In this document: piece by piece, positions 1-7,270 of the stretch | Numbering within the stretch: the first letter of the stretch is position 1 | Layout of the letters: the number at the start of each line of letters is the position of its first letter | NCBI GenBank assembly: GCA_046350895.1 | Contig: JAXLZL010000007.1 | Coordinates: 1-30,287, forward strand | DNA from: HK-STAS-PATE-2 sp046350895 | GTDB lineage: Bacteria; Patescibacteriota; Patescibacteriia; 2-12-FULL-60-25 | Direction of reading: 5' to 3' | DNA: 30,287 nt | The notes under the pieces: generated by a model | What the model was told of the DNA's origin: nothing | Seen by the model: only the letters and a program-made list of their open reading frames with translations | Database searches by the model: none | Made by a program: the position numbers and the translations under genes

Positions 1-437
1 AAGGTGATCGAAAGGTCTTTTATTTTGAGAGGTTGGCGGTATTCGACGCCGACAAAGCTCTTGAGAGCTCGTGAAATGTCTTCTTCTTCATACAGCATCG
101 GTCGGTATTCGCGCTTAAAATCCGAGAGCATGATGCGATAGGCGTCCTCCAAAACGAGACTGGCTAGTTTTGCCGTTGGCGGCGTGGTATAGATCTTGCC
201 CTTAAAGCCGGCCTTGATGAGCTTGGGGATGCGCCCGGTATGGTCGAGATGGGCATGGGTAATGCAAACGCCATCAAGTTCGCTCGGATGGAACGGAAAA
301 TCAGCAAAGTTTTGGGCGCTGCAGAGCTTGCAGCCTTGAAACATGCCGCAATCGATCAGGATTTTGCCCTTGGCGCTTTCGATCAGGTAACAGGAGCCGG
401 TAACTTCGCGCGAGGCGCCAAAAAAAGAGATCCGCAT
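1..437 (-). CDS. Metallo-beta-lactamase-fold (beta-CASP/RNase J-like) hydrolase, 3' end missing
   Basis: My own reverse-strand translation from ATG 437-435 gives 145 codons running off the left edge. The start reads MRISFFGASREVTGSCYLIE, typical of MBL-fold nucleases of the beta-CASP/KH type. The zinc motif HxHxDH is present as H61-A-H63-L-D65-H66 and is followed by TGRIPKL, as in RNA-processing members of the family. A role in RNA maturation or decay is family knowledge; the C-terminal beta-CASP part lies outside the window. In-frame TGA at 449-447 rules out an upstream start. A GGGGAGGG stretch lies about 20 bases upstream, far for a ribosome site, and a hairpin covers the start codon. It is the last visible gene of a minus-strand group after dnaE and the 464-940 gene. 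Confidence 0.85.
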   Translation of the reverse strand, partial: MRISFFGASREVTGSCYLIESAKGKILIDCGMFQGCKLCSAQNFADFPFHPSELDGVCITHAHLDHTGRIPKLIKAGFKGKIYTTPPTAKLASLVLEDAYRIMLSDFKREYRPMLYEEEDISRALKSFVGVEYRQPLKIKDLSIT

Positions 438-447
438 ACCTGCGGAT
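420..447 (-). promoter_or_regulatory. Hairpin plus U-tract over the start codon of the MBL-fold gene
   Basis: On the minus strand a perfect 7-bp stem (positions 447-441 with 436-430) closes a 4-base loop, GGTA. It is followed by CTC and seven T residues at 426-420. The start codon ATG (437-435) lies partly in the loop and partly in the 3' arm. It looks like an intrinsic terminator or attenuator embedded in the first codons, and it could also hide the start from ribosomes. The structure is visible; the function is inferred. Confidence 0.45.
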
Positions 448-463
448 CATAGCACGCCCTCCC

Positions 464-940
464 CTATTCTGGCAGATTCTTCAAGGTTGTATCGAGGGAC
501 TGGCAGAAGGATTCAATGCCATAACGCGGAGCCATGCACTCGCGTTCAAAGACGAGCTTGAGCATGGCGCGGTTGCCTGTGGCACCGAATAAGACAAAGA
601 CGAGAAAAATCGTTTGGACGATCAATAATAAGGCGCCGCAAAAGATCGCCAAGCGGTACGAGAATTCTGGATGGTCGAAACGCGCCTTCCAGGCCGGATG
701 AAACATCCACAGGCGGCCATCGGCAGCAGCATTGGCAAAGAGCACGGCAAAACACGAAAGCATGCCGGCTAAAAAAGCCGTCAATGAGCTTGCATTGGCA
801 GCACCGGCAGCCAACATGCCAATCGGGAATGCGATCACGGTCAAAATAGCCCAGAACGTGGCGCTTTTTTGTGACATGCCAAAATGGTGCTCGTGATCAG
901 CGTGTGCGTGCGAAGAAGTTCTCTTCAAGGTGCGAGCCAT
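464..940 (-). CDS. Small membrane protein with His-rich N terminus, unknown function
   Basis: This 158-residue protein is not a family I recognise. It starts with a hydrophilic, His-rich tail (HAHADHEHH at about residues 11-19). Three hydrophobic segments follow: about 29-50, 53-72 and, after a polar loop, 95-120. The C-terminal tail of about 35 residues contains two Cys. The histidines might bind metal, but nothing else supports that. ATG 940-938 lies 11 bases beyond the dnaE stop and has no Shine-Dalgarno sequence. An extended -10 box (TGG-TATAAT) overlaps the dnaE stop, so the mRNA may be almost leaderless. No terminator separates it from the MBL-fold gene unless the hairpin at 420-447 acts as one. 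Confidence 0.8.
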   Translation of the reverse strand: MARTLKRTSSHAHADHEHHFGMSQKSATFWAILTVIAFPIGMLAAGAANASSLTAFLAGMLSCFAVLFANAAADGRLWMFHPAWKARFDHPEFSYRLAIFCGALLLIVQTIFLVFVLFGATGNRAMLKLVFERECMAPRYGIESFCQSLDTTLKNLPE

Positions 941-950
941 AGTCGGGGTG

Positions 951-959
951 ATTATACCA
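951..959 (-). promoter_or_regulatory. Extended -10 promoter for the 464-940 gene
   Basis: On the minus strand TGG-TATAAT is a perfect -10 hexamer with the TGn extension. It lies across the dnaE stop codon and ends 10 bases before ATG 940. No convincing -35 is seen. The expected start point leaves a leader of only a few bases, and there is no ribosome site, so leaderless translation is plausible. Confidence 0.5.
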
Positions 960-3900
960 CAGTTTTTTCTCCGGTTTCTACTTTGACGGTTTCGGGACCA
1001 AGCGTTGCCTCTAACTCTTTAGCGATGGCCTCGTCAAAACGGATGCGGTAATTCGAAAGCACCTTTTGTTTGCCGCCCGCATTGTCGACGACAAAGTAAA
1101 CGCGGTAGCGGCCGGGATTCTGGTCAAAAAGTTCGCGGATGCGATGCAGGATGCTTGGCGGCAAATGAGCGCGCAGGTAGATAGAGATGGCTTGCTCGGC
1201 GCGTTTGGCTGGTAGCGGCGCATCCGGCTCGAGTCGAGGATCAACGCGACGGCCGCTTTGGTTTTGCAGGTGGTCAATCACCATGTCGATATTGTCGGGT
1301 GTGAGCGGGTATCCTGATTCAACCAAAAACTTCCACTCCCCTTCTTTGTCTTGGACACGCCCATGCAAAACAACGGCGGTGTCGGCATTCCACAGCTCCG
1401 GTTTCTCTTTGTAAGTGCGAGGAAAAACAACGGCTTCGATATCGCCCGTCATGTCTTCGAGCTTGGCAAAAACCATCGGCTCGCCTGCCTTGGTGAGGAT
1501 TTTCTTGGCGATGGTAATGGTGCCGGCTGTGCGCACGGATTTCTCAGCAGCGAACTTTGGCAGATTCGCGATCGGATTCACCATGTCGCCCAAACGGTCG
1601 GCATATTCTTTGAACGGATGCGACGAGAGATAGAGGCCAAGTAATTCTTTCTCCCAAGTCAGAATGTCACGGTTTACCGCGGGTGGTGCCGGTTTCAAAA
1701 TCAATTTGTCACGGGCTGCCGTCTCGGTAGAAAGGGCAAACAAGTTGAATTGGCCCGAGTTTGACTCTTGGGTGACGCGCTTTTGGTATTGCAAAATGAT
1801 TTCGATATTGAAGTAGAGCTGGTTGCGGTCGCCAAAGCGGTCCAGGGCACCGGATTTGATCAGGGCTTCAAGCGAGCGGCGGTTGAGGCCGAACGGGTCC
1901 ATGCGCGTGACAAAGTCCTCCAAATCTTTGAAAGCTCCGTTTGTTTTGCGCTCTTTGATGATGGCTTCAGAGATGTCTTCGCCCAGGCCTTTGACGGCAG
2001 CCAAGCCAAAACGCAAAGACTCTTTGTCTTTGACGACGGCAAAACGCGCATAAGATTCGTTCACGTCCGGCGGCAATACCGGCATGTTCATGCGCTTGCA
2101 CTCTTCGACCTCGATGGTGATGCGGTCGATATTGTTGATGTCGCTGTTCAAAAGCGCAGCCATGAAGGCATCAGGATAATGGGCCTTCAAATAGGCCGTT
2201 TGGTAGGCAATGAGCGCATAACACGCGGCATGTGACTTGTTAAAGCCGTAGGCGGCAAATTCTTCGAATTGCGTAAAAATAGCTTCAGCCGTTTTCTGTT
2301 CTACGCCTTTTTTCACCGAGCCTTCGATAAACTTCACGCGCAATTCGGCCATGAGCTTGGCGATCTTTTTGCCCATGGCTTTGCGAAGCGTGTCTGCTTC
2401 ACCTGGCGTGAAGCCGGCCATGTCTTTGGCCACTTGCATAACCTGCTCTTGGTAAACTGGGATGCCATAAGTGTTTTGAAGCGCGCTTTTGGTCAGCTCA
2501 TGCATGAAGGTGACCTTTTCTCGGCCGTGTTTGCGGTCAATAAATGATTCGATGAATTGCATCGGGCCCGGGCGGTACAGGGCCACCATGGCGATAATGT
2601 CTTCGATGACCGTCGGGCGAAGTTCGCGGATATACTTCTTCATGCCGTCGGATTCGAGCTGAAAGACGCCGGTTGTTTCGCCTTTGCCGAGAAGCTCATA
2701 GGTTTTTGCATCATCGAGCGGGATGGCCTCAATGTCGATCTTGTCACCATAAACAGCCTCGGTGATCTCGAGGCAGTCGCGGATAATCGACAAGTTAGAG
2801 AGGCCCAAGAAGTCCATTTTCAATAGCCCGGTCACTTCGGCTGAGTGGCCTGCATATTGCACGACTTGGTCGACGTCGCCGCCTTGAGCCTTTTGCAATG
2901 GGGAGAACTCATTGAGCGCCTTAGGCGTGATCACGATGCCACAGGCATGTTGGGACGCATGGCGCGTGGTGCCTTCGAGACGGATCGCCAAATCAATCAA
3001 TCGTTTTACGCGAGGATCACTTTGGTACAGTTCTTTGAGCTCAGGCGCTTCATCTTTGGAAGTCTTGAGCGGGATATGGCGGCCTTGCTGTGGCGGAGGC
3101 ACGACTTTGGCCACGCGGTCCACGTCGGCATAGCTCATATTCAAGACACGGCCCACATCGCGCACGGCAGCACGTGCTGCCATGGTACCGAAGGTGATAA
3201 TGCCGGCGACGCGGTCGGCGCCGTATTTTTGCGTCACATATTCAATCACGTCTTTGCGCTTCACGTCATCAAAATCGGTATCGATATCAGGCATTGAGAT
3301 ACGGTCAGGGTTCAAGAAACGCTCAAAGAGCAAGCCATAACGCAAGGGGTCCAAGTTGGTGATCTTGAGCGAATAGGCAACGATCGAGCCAGCCGCTGAG
3401 CCACGACCAGGGCCAACAATCACATTGTGGTCTTTAGCCCAGTTGATATAGTCGGCCACAATCAAAAAGTAGGCGGCAAAACCCATGCGTTCGATGGTCG
3501 CCAATTCAAATTCAAGTCGCTCTTTGGCTTCTTTTTGGATTTCGGGCTCAGGATAACGCTCGACTAAGCCAACTTCACAAAGCTTTCTCAATTGTGAAAA
3601 CTCCGTCTCCCCTTCTGGCACGTCGAATTTTGGAAGATGGTTCACACCGAGCTCGATGACAACATTGCAACGGTCCGCGATCAGTCGCGTATTGGTGACG
3701 GCTTCGGGTAAATCCGCAAAAGCCTCGACCATGTATTCGGGCCCGCACATCGACAGGTCCAAACCCGACATGGTCGAGCGGTTTGGATCATCAAGAATCT
3801 TACCGTCATGGATACAGCAGAGAACGTCCTGCGCTTCGCGGTCTTCTTCAACGAGATAATGCACGTCGCGCGTAGCAACTACGGGCGTGTTCGTTTCTTT

Positions 3901-4548
3901 GGCGATCTCTCTGATCGCTTCATTGACTTCGTTCTGCGTCGGCGACTCCGGGTGGTGGACCAATTCCAAAAAGAAACAATCCGGCAAAAAGATGTCTTTG
4001 AACTCGGCAATGGATTTTAAGGCCTTCTCTTTGTCATGCGCATGCAAGGCTTTTGGGATCTCGCCTTTGAGGCAGCCAGAAAGCGCGATCAAGCCGCCGT
4101 TATATTTTTTGAGCAACTCTTTATCGACACGCGGACGATAGTAGAAACCGTCCAAAAAAGAAATCGAAACCAGTTTTAACAAATTGTGGTACCCCTCATT
4201 TGTTTCTGCCAAAAGGGTGATATGGGTCGTATGGTTGTCGATACCCGCGCGCTTATCGGTGTGTTTGTTTGGCGCGACGTTCATCTCGACGCCGATGATG
4301 GTTTTGATGCCGTGTTTTTTGCCTGCTTCGTAAAATTCAACCGCGGCGTACAAGGCATTATGGTCGGTAAGGGCAATGGCGTCGTAGCCCAAAGATTTGG
4401 CATGTTCGACGATGTCATCAGGGTCGCCCATGGCGTCTGATAACGAATACATCGAATGCGCATGCAAATGCACAAACGGAGAACGAGGCTTTTCTTCAGC
4501 TTGTGGTTGTGGGATATCGGCCATAGATTGTGGTTCTGCTGACGGCAC
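952..4548 (-). CDS. dnaE: DNA polymerase III alpha subunit (replicative polymerase)
   Basis: The 1198-residue product is the C-family polymerase that copies the chromosome. In order: a PHP domain at the N terminus (HLHAHSMYS from residue 27, TDHNALY near 61), the palm with GPGRGSAAGS at 379-388, the catalytic aspartates in PDIDTDF at 420-426 and KMDFLGL further on, fingers, helix-hairpin-helix region and a C-terminal OB fold (around TAGTITIAKKIL). The length is usual for DnaE, and there is no inserted DEDD proofreading exonuclease, so this is DnaE and not PolC. The listed start is a GTG with AGG close upstream. An in-frame ATG at 4524 (MADIPQ...) is an equally possible start because the first residues are not conserved. 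A terminator lies just upstream, so the promoter must be very close or transcription reads through. Confidence 0.97.
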   Translation of the reverse strand: MPSAEPQSMADIPQPQAEEKPRSPFVHLHAHSMYSLSDAMGDPDDIVEHAKSLGYDAIALTDHNALYAAVEFYEAGKKHGIKTIIGVEMNVAPNKHTDKRAGIDNHTTHITLLAETNEGYHNLLKLVSISFLDGFYYRPRVDKELLKKYNGGLIALSGCLKGEIPKALHAHDKEKALKSIAEFKDIFLPDCFFLELVHHPESPTQNEVNEAIREIAKETNTPVVATRDVHYLVEEDREAQDVLCCIHDGKILDDPNRSTMSGLDLSMCGPEYMVEAFADLPEAVTNTRLIADRCNVVIELGVNHLPKFDVPEGETEFSQLRKLCEVGLVERYPEPEIQKEAKERLEFELATIERMGFAAYFLIVADYINWAKDHNVIVGPGRGSAAGSIVAYSLKITNLDPLRYGLLFERFLNPDRISMPDIDTDFDDVKRKDVIEYVTQKYGADRVAGIITFGTMAARAAVRDVGRVLNMSYADVDRVAKVVPPPQQGRHIPLKTSKDEAPELKELYQSDPRVKRLIDLAIRLEGTTRHASQHACGIVITPKALNEFSPLQKAQGGDVDQVVQYAGHSAEVTGLLKMDFLGLSNLSIIRDCLEITEAVYGDKIDIEAIPLDDAKTYELLGKGETTGVFQLESDGMKKYIRELRPTVIEDIIAMVALYRPGPMQFIESFIDRKHGREKVTFMHELTKSALQNTYGIPVYQEQVMQVAKDMAGFTPGEADTLRKAMGKKIAKLMAELRVKFIEGSVKKGVEQKTAEAIFTQFEEFAAYGFNKSHAACYALIAYQTAYLKAHYPDAFMAALLNSDINNIDRITIEVEECKRMNMPVLPPDVNESYARFAVVKDKESLRFGLAAVKGLGEDISEAIIKERKTNGAFKDLEDFVTRMDPFGLNRRSLEALIKSGALDRFGDRNQLYFNIEIILQYQKRVTQESNSGQFNLFALSTETAARDKLILKPAPPAVNRDILTWEKELLGLYLSSHPFKEYADRLGDMVNPIANLPKFAAEKSVRTAGTITIAKKILTKAGEPMVFAKLEDMTGDIEAVVFPRTYKEKPELWNADTAVVLHGRVQDKEGEWKFLVESGYPLTPDNIDMVIDHLQNQSGRRVDPRLEPDAPLPAKRAEQAISIYLRAHLPPSILHRIRELFDQNPGRYRVYFVVDNAGGKQKVLSNYRIRFDEAIAKELEATLGPETVKVETGEKTVV

Positions 4549-4576
4549 AAGGCCTGCAGAGGGATGGGCTTAACAA

Positions 4577-4608
4577 GCAAAAAGGTACCCCGTGGGTACC
4601 CCTTTTGC
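4577..4608 (-). terminator. Hairpin terminator after the 4616 gene
   Basis: GGTACCC pairs with GGGTACC around a 3-base loop. The outer arms (GCAAAA with TTTTGC) extend the stem after a small internal mismatch, and T5 follows on the minus strand. It lies 8 bases after the stop of the 4616 gene and 29 bases before the dnaE start. The A/T flanks make it symmetrical, so it could work in both directions. Confidence 0.75.
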
Positions 4609-4615
4609 AACTCCC

Positions 4616-4966
4616 CTACCCTTCGTCCAAATCTGACAGGCTCGGCATCTCTTTGCGGGATTTTTTCTTTGCATGGCGCATGCCGGAGTCATCGCCGCCC
4701 ATGGCCTGGTTCATAAAATAATCGACAAGTTTCTCACCTGCTTTGGCCATGACGCCGGTATAGCCCGAGAGGCTGGTGAGCTTGTCGCCGAGCATTTCGA
4801 TGAGACGCTCAGCTCGTTCGACGTTTTCGCGGACCATGTCCGCAATGAAATTGACATTGCGCAATAAGCGGGCAGCTTCATATAAAGTCCAGCTTAAAAA
4901 ACCGGCGACAAATGCCAATGAGATGATCCCCACGATCATGAGCAAGTCCTGCAAAGAAATGTACAT
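4616..4966 (-). CDS. Small single-helix membrane protein with cytoplasmic helical tail
   Basis: The product is 116 residues from ATG 4966. A longer reading from TTG 4975 is possible, but that codon overlaps the -10 box. Residues about 5-30 form one transmembrane helix (LLMIVGIISLAFVAGFLSW). An amphipathic, charged helical stretch (EAARLLRNVNFIADMVREN and beyond) follows, then a basic patch (HAKKKSRKE) and an acidic end. This layout suggests a membrane-anchored coiled-coil protein. I do not recognise a family and assign no function. There is no Shine-Dalgarno sequence. It is transcribed towards dnaE but separated from it by a terminator. Confidence 0.75.
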   Translation of the reverse strand: MYISLQDLLMIVGIISLAFVAGFLSWTLYEAARLLRNVNFIADMVRENVERAERLIEMLGDKLTSLSGYTGVMAKAGEKLVDYFMNQAMGGDDSGMRHAKKKSRKEMPSLSDLDEG

Positions 4967-4974
4967 ATGTGACA

Positions 4975-4983
4975 AGTATACCA
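4975..4983 (-). promoter_or_regulatory. Extended -10 promoter for the 4616 gene
   Basis: The minus strand reads TGG-TATACT, a 5/6 match to TATAAT with the TGn extension, ending 8 bases before ATG 4966. It sits directly after the terminator of the preceding gene. The predicted transcript start is within 2-3 bases of the ATG, so a leaderless mRNA is likely. Confidence 0.5.
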
Positions 4984-4990
4984 GAAACAG

Positions 4991-5022
4991 AAAAACGGCA
5001 CAGCAAACGCGCTTGTGCCGTT
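4991..5022 (-). terminator. Terminator of the 5021 gene, overlapping its stop codon
   Basis: AACGGCACA at 4994-5002 pairs perfectly with TGTGCCGTT at 5014-5022 around an 11-base loop. T5 follows on the minus strand. The TAA stop (5023-5021) is part of the 5' arm. Confidence 0.8.
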
Positions 5023-5407
5023 AGGAGACTGTAGTGGGCAGCGTTTTTAGATATTCACGCGTGCGCTCACGGAGCCAGTTTTTTGCCACGTCTTTGCTGC
5101 CAAAAAGCGTGAAAATGACGACGAGACCGTCGAGACCGCCTGGGTCACTGATATAGGTATAAATGTCTTTGCCTTGTTTGAGGTCGCCGATATTGTCATG
5201 CAGGGCGAGCTCTTTCATGTGCAACGTATAGAGATGGTCGCGAAACGCTACGCCAAAGCAACCGCCTTGGCCGTTCATACGTAGGACTCCCTTGCGTAAG
5301 GCAACCGTACGTCCGTCATCGACGGTATAGTACAGGGTGATTTCACGCAGGCCTTCGATACTGGTGGTATCGTCGGTCGATTTTCGGGTTCTCTGAGAGA
5401 AAGGCAA
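5021..5407 (-). CDS. Short cytosolic protein of unknown function (paralog of the 5502 gene)
   Basis: The 128-residue reading starts at TTG 5407-5405, 7 bases after AAAGGAG. The open frame extends upstream to 5566, but that part overlaps the preceding gene and its terminator and lacks a ribosome site. An ATG at 5412 is out of frame. No signal peptide or membrane helix is seen. The protein is mostly beta-like (ITLYYTVDDGRTVAL) and ends with a helix. Its C-terminal half resembles the upstream neighbour: VVIFTLFGSKDVAKNWL here against IVTISLYGTKKQAELKL there. Family and function are unknown. It has its own promoter and terminator, so it is a single-gene unit. Confidence 0.7.
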   Translation of the reverse strand: MPFSQRTRKSTDDTTSIEGLREITLYYTVDDGRTVALRKGVLRMNGQGGCFGVAFRDHLYTLHMKELALHDNIGDLKQGKDIYTYISDPGGLDGLVVIFTLFGSKDVAKNWLRERTREYLKTLPTTVS

Positions 5408-5431
5408 AGCATAACTCCTTTCAGTGGGCGG

Positions 5432-5460
5432 ATGATAACCGAAATGCCAAAGGCGGTCGA
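5432..5460 (-). promoter_or_regulatory. Sigma70-like promoter for the 5021 gene
   Basis: On the minus strand TCGACC (4/6) and TATCAT (5/6) are separated by 17 bases. They lie between the upstream gene's terminator and the AAAGGAG ribosome site. The leader would be about 20 bases. Confidence 0.5.
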
Positions 5461-5465
5461 GCAGA

Positions 5466-5499
5466 TAAAAAAGCAAAACCAGACACAGCGTGTCTGGTG
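5466..5499 (-). terminator. Terminator of the 5502 gene
   Basis: CCAGACAC (5479-5486) pairs with GTGTCTGG (5490-5497) around a 3-base loop. On the minus strand TTTTGCTTTTTT follows. It starts a few bases after the stop codon at 5502. Confidence 0.85.
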
Positions 5500-5501
5500 C
5501 T

Positions 5502-5918
5502 TCAGAGGCCTTGCTGTTCGAGAAACAGGCGCTGGAGTTTGAGCTCGGCCTGTTTCTTTGTGCCATAGAGTGAAATGGTCACGATGAACGGGGTGCCGTG
5601 CTCATCTTCTTGCTTGATGCGAACCTCGTGGCCGAGGAGCAGTTCTTTGTCAGCGTTGGCGATGGTGATGGTCGGTAGTTCGGCGTAAACGCGCGAACCG
5701 AAGACATCGAGCACCAGAACACCCATGCCAGGGAGGAGCGCCAAGTCACCTTCGTGGACCTTGGCGTATTCTCCGCTGTGGTAGACGGCATACACGCGCT
5801 TGCGCGGCGCTGTAAGCAGAAGTTTGTCGAGAATTTTTTTAGCGTCCGCACGAGAGCGCACGCCCGAGTCCGCATCATTCGGAGAATGTTCTCCGTGAGA
5901 CTTTTTTTGTGCGTTCAC
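5502..5918 (-). CDS. Short cytosolic protein of unknown function (paralog of the 5021 gene)
   Basis: The product is 138 residues from GTG 5918-5916, which has AAAGG 7 bases upstream. The frame is open to 6143, but that stretch is A/T-rich, low-complexity leader that overlaps the next terminator. A polar N-terminal tail precedes a compact domain from about residue 35 with alternating hydrophobic strands (RVYAVYHSGEYAKVHEG, VLVLDVFGSRVYAELPTI). A C-terminal helix follows (GTKKQAELKLQRLFLEQ). The strand-helix end matches the 5021 product, so the two are probably tandem duplicates. No known motif is recognised. A TGT-TAAACT extended -10-like box lies 40-50 bases upstream but is weak. Confidence 0.7.
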   Translation of the reverse strand: MNAQKKSHGEHSPNDADSGVRSRADAKKILDKLLLTAPRKRVYAVYHSGEYAKVHEGDLALLPGMGVLVLDVFGSRVYAELPTITIANADKELLLGHEVRIKQEDEHGTPFIVTISLYGTKKQAELKLQRLFLEQQGL

Positions 5919-6000
5919 GTTACGACCTTTCGACAAAAAAAGTTTAACATGAAAAATATTTTTGCGAGAGAAAAAATGTGGACAAGAATTTTTTTGCAAG

Positions 6001-6035
6001 AAAAAATCCCCGCAGAAATTTTGCGGGGATTTTTT
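6001..6035 (-). terminator. Bidirectional terminator after the 6047 gene
   Basis: TCCCCGCA pairs with TGCGGGGA around a 7-base loop. A6 and T6 lie on the two sides, so both strands show a hairpin followed by a T-tract. It lies 12 bases after the stop of the secreted-protein gene. Confidence 0.85.
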
Positions 6036-6046
6036 GAAATGATTTT

Positions 6047-7192
6047 TTAGTTTTTGTTTACGGTTGCTTCCCAGTACTGTTGTTTGCCGGTTGAGATGTT
6101 TGTGATGGTGTAGCGAATGTATGTTTGCGCGTCTGTCTCCCAAACGATATTTGATCGCGATTCGTATCCTGAAGCGGGCAGGCCATGGATAAGAATATTT
6201 GCCGCCGTGATACCGTTAATGTTCTGATATGCGCCACTCTGTTTATTGAGTGGTAGTGAATCGACGACGCTATATTGTGCTTCGCCATTGCGAATGCGGT
6301 AATAGGTTGTGCCGCCGGTCTTGTAGTTCATTTCAATAACGCCGTAACCGTCATGTAAACGATAGAACAAGCTTTGCAATTGTTCGGTTGTTGCGACGGC
6401 CGTAAGGTCGCGATAACGAGGAAGTGTGTGCACGTGAAGACCATTTTTGGAATCAACGGTGGTCACTTGGCTGTTGCCACGAACGGTTCCGTTCCATGTG
6501 ATGAGAACGCCTGGTACCTGCGTGATGCCGTCCGTCACTTCACGCGAAGGCGCACTAGCAATGAATGGTAAGACGCCAAGTGAGAGGTTATTCGCGCTCC
6601 AGTTTGCATCATTGGTGAAGTTGGCGAATGAAATGTCTTTATACGTGTTGATACTCAATCCACTACGAGGGTTGGTTGCGGTATTCATGGTAACGATATC
6701 ACTCCCCTTGCAGCCAAAGAAAGGCGTAACGTAGTTTGGATACGGGCGCTCAAAGCTGTAGAGGCCATTTGGAGCTTGGTCGATATGCCATTTAACGGTA
6801 TTTGGCGTGCGGGCTTCATAAGCATAGCGCGTGCCGAAGCTACCACCGTAGTAAGGGCTTTGGTCATATCTGATGCTGGGCTGCGTCTTCTTTGTTGCGT
6901 CGACGTTCACCGAAATGCGCCACACTCGATACATGATGCCATTACAATCTTGCTCACCTTGGATAACGGGTTTTTCTAAAACAACGTTCTTAAATGTTGC
7001 CATACCGTTCGTTGTCGAAGCAGTAGTTGTGTAGTCCCAATCCATCGCTGAGAGTTTTGAAATAATGGTTGATGGAACGGTTGGTACGCTCAACTGTTTC
7101 TTATAAACAACACCTGGCGCAGCAAGGGCGCTTGAACCGATAACGAACGAGACACCAAGGGCGACAAGGCCCGTTGAGAGACGATAGTTCAT
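6047..7192 (-). CDS. Secreted protein of unknown family (paralog of the 7271 gene)
   Basis: The product is 381 residues from ATG 7192-7190, with GGAAG 7 bases upstream. The longer frame to 7240 would run into the terminator. A clear signal peptide (hydrophobic core near residues 8-22, cleavage after SSALA) leads to a mature protein beginning APGV. No anchor, lipobox or sorting motif is seen, so the protein is probably released or held non-covalently. The mature part is rich in Tyr, Asn and Thr and looks beta-rich. Two Cys shared with the paralog (EQDC and FFGC) could form a disulfide. It is like the 7271 product throughout, including HTLPRYRDLTA and the end TGKQQYWEATVNKN. I do not recognise the family. 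It is flanked by terminators on both sides and is therefore a single-gene unit. Confidence 0.85.
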   Translation of the reverse strand: MNYRLSTGLVALGVSFVIGSSALAAPGVVYKKQLSVPTVPSTIISKLSAMDWDYTTTASTTNGMATFKNVVLEKPVIQGEQDCNGIMYRVWRISVNVDATKKTQPSIRYDQSPYYGGSFGTRYAYEARTPNTVKWHIDQAPNGLYSFERPYPNYVTPFFGCKGSDIVTMNTATNPRSGLSINTYKDISFANFTNDANWSANNLSLGVLPFIASAPSREVTDGITQVPGVLITWNGTVRGNSQVTTVDSKNGLHVHTLPRYRDLTAVATTEQLQSLFYRLHDGYGVIEMNYKTGGTTYYRIRNGEAQYSVVDSLPLNKQSGAYQNINGITAANILIHGLPASGYESRSNIVWETDAQTYIRYTITNISTGKQQYWEATVNKN

Positions 7193-7204
7193 AATTTGGC
7201 TTCC

Positions 7205-7233
7205 ATTGTGGGGCAATCCCCCGCCCTCGTCAA
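7205..7233 (-). promoter_or_regulatory. Possible promoter for the 6047 gene
   Basis: On the minus strand TTGACG (5/6) and CACAAT (4/6) are 17 bases apart. The -35 uses the end of the T-tract of the preceding terminator. The leader would be very short, so the start point is uncertain. Confidence 0.4.
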
Positions 7234-7262
7234 AAAACACCCCGCATGATGCGGGGTGTTTT
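7234..7262 (-). terminator. Strong terminator between the two secreted paralogs
   Basis: A perfect 13-bp stem, AAAACACCCCGCA (7234-7246) with its complement (7250-7262), closes a 3-base loop. Two more T residues follow on the minus strand beyond the four in the stem. It lies directly after the stop of the 7271 gene. Confidence 0.9.
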
Positions 7263-7270
7263 GGTTGCTT

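Noticed and set aside
5408..5566. Upstream extension of the 5021 gene
   Set aside because: It runs through the terminator, the promoter and the end of the 5502 gene; the TTG at 5407 has the ribosome site at correct distance.
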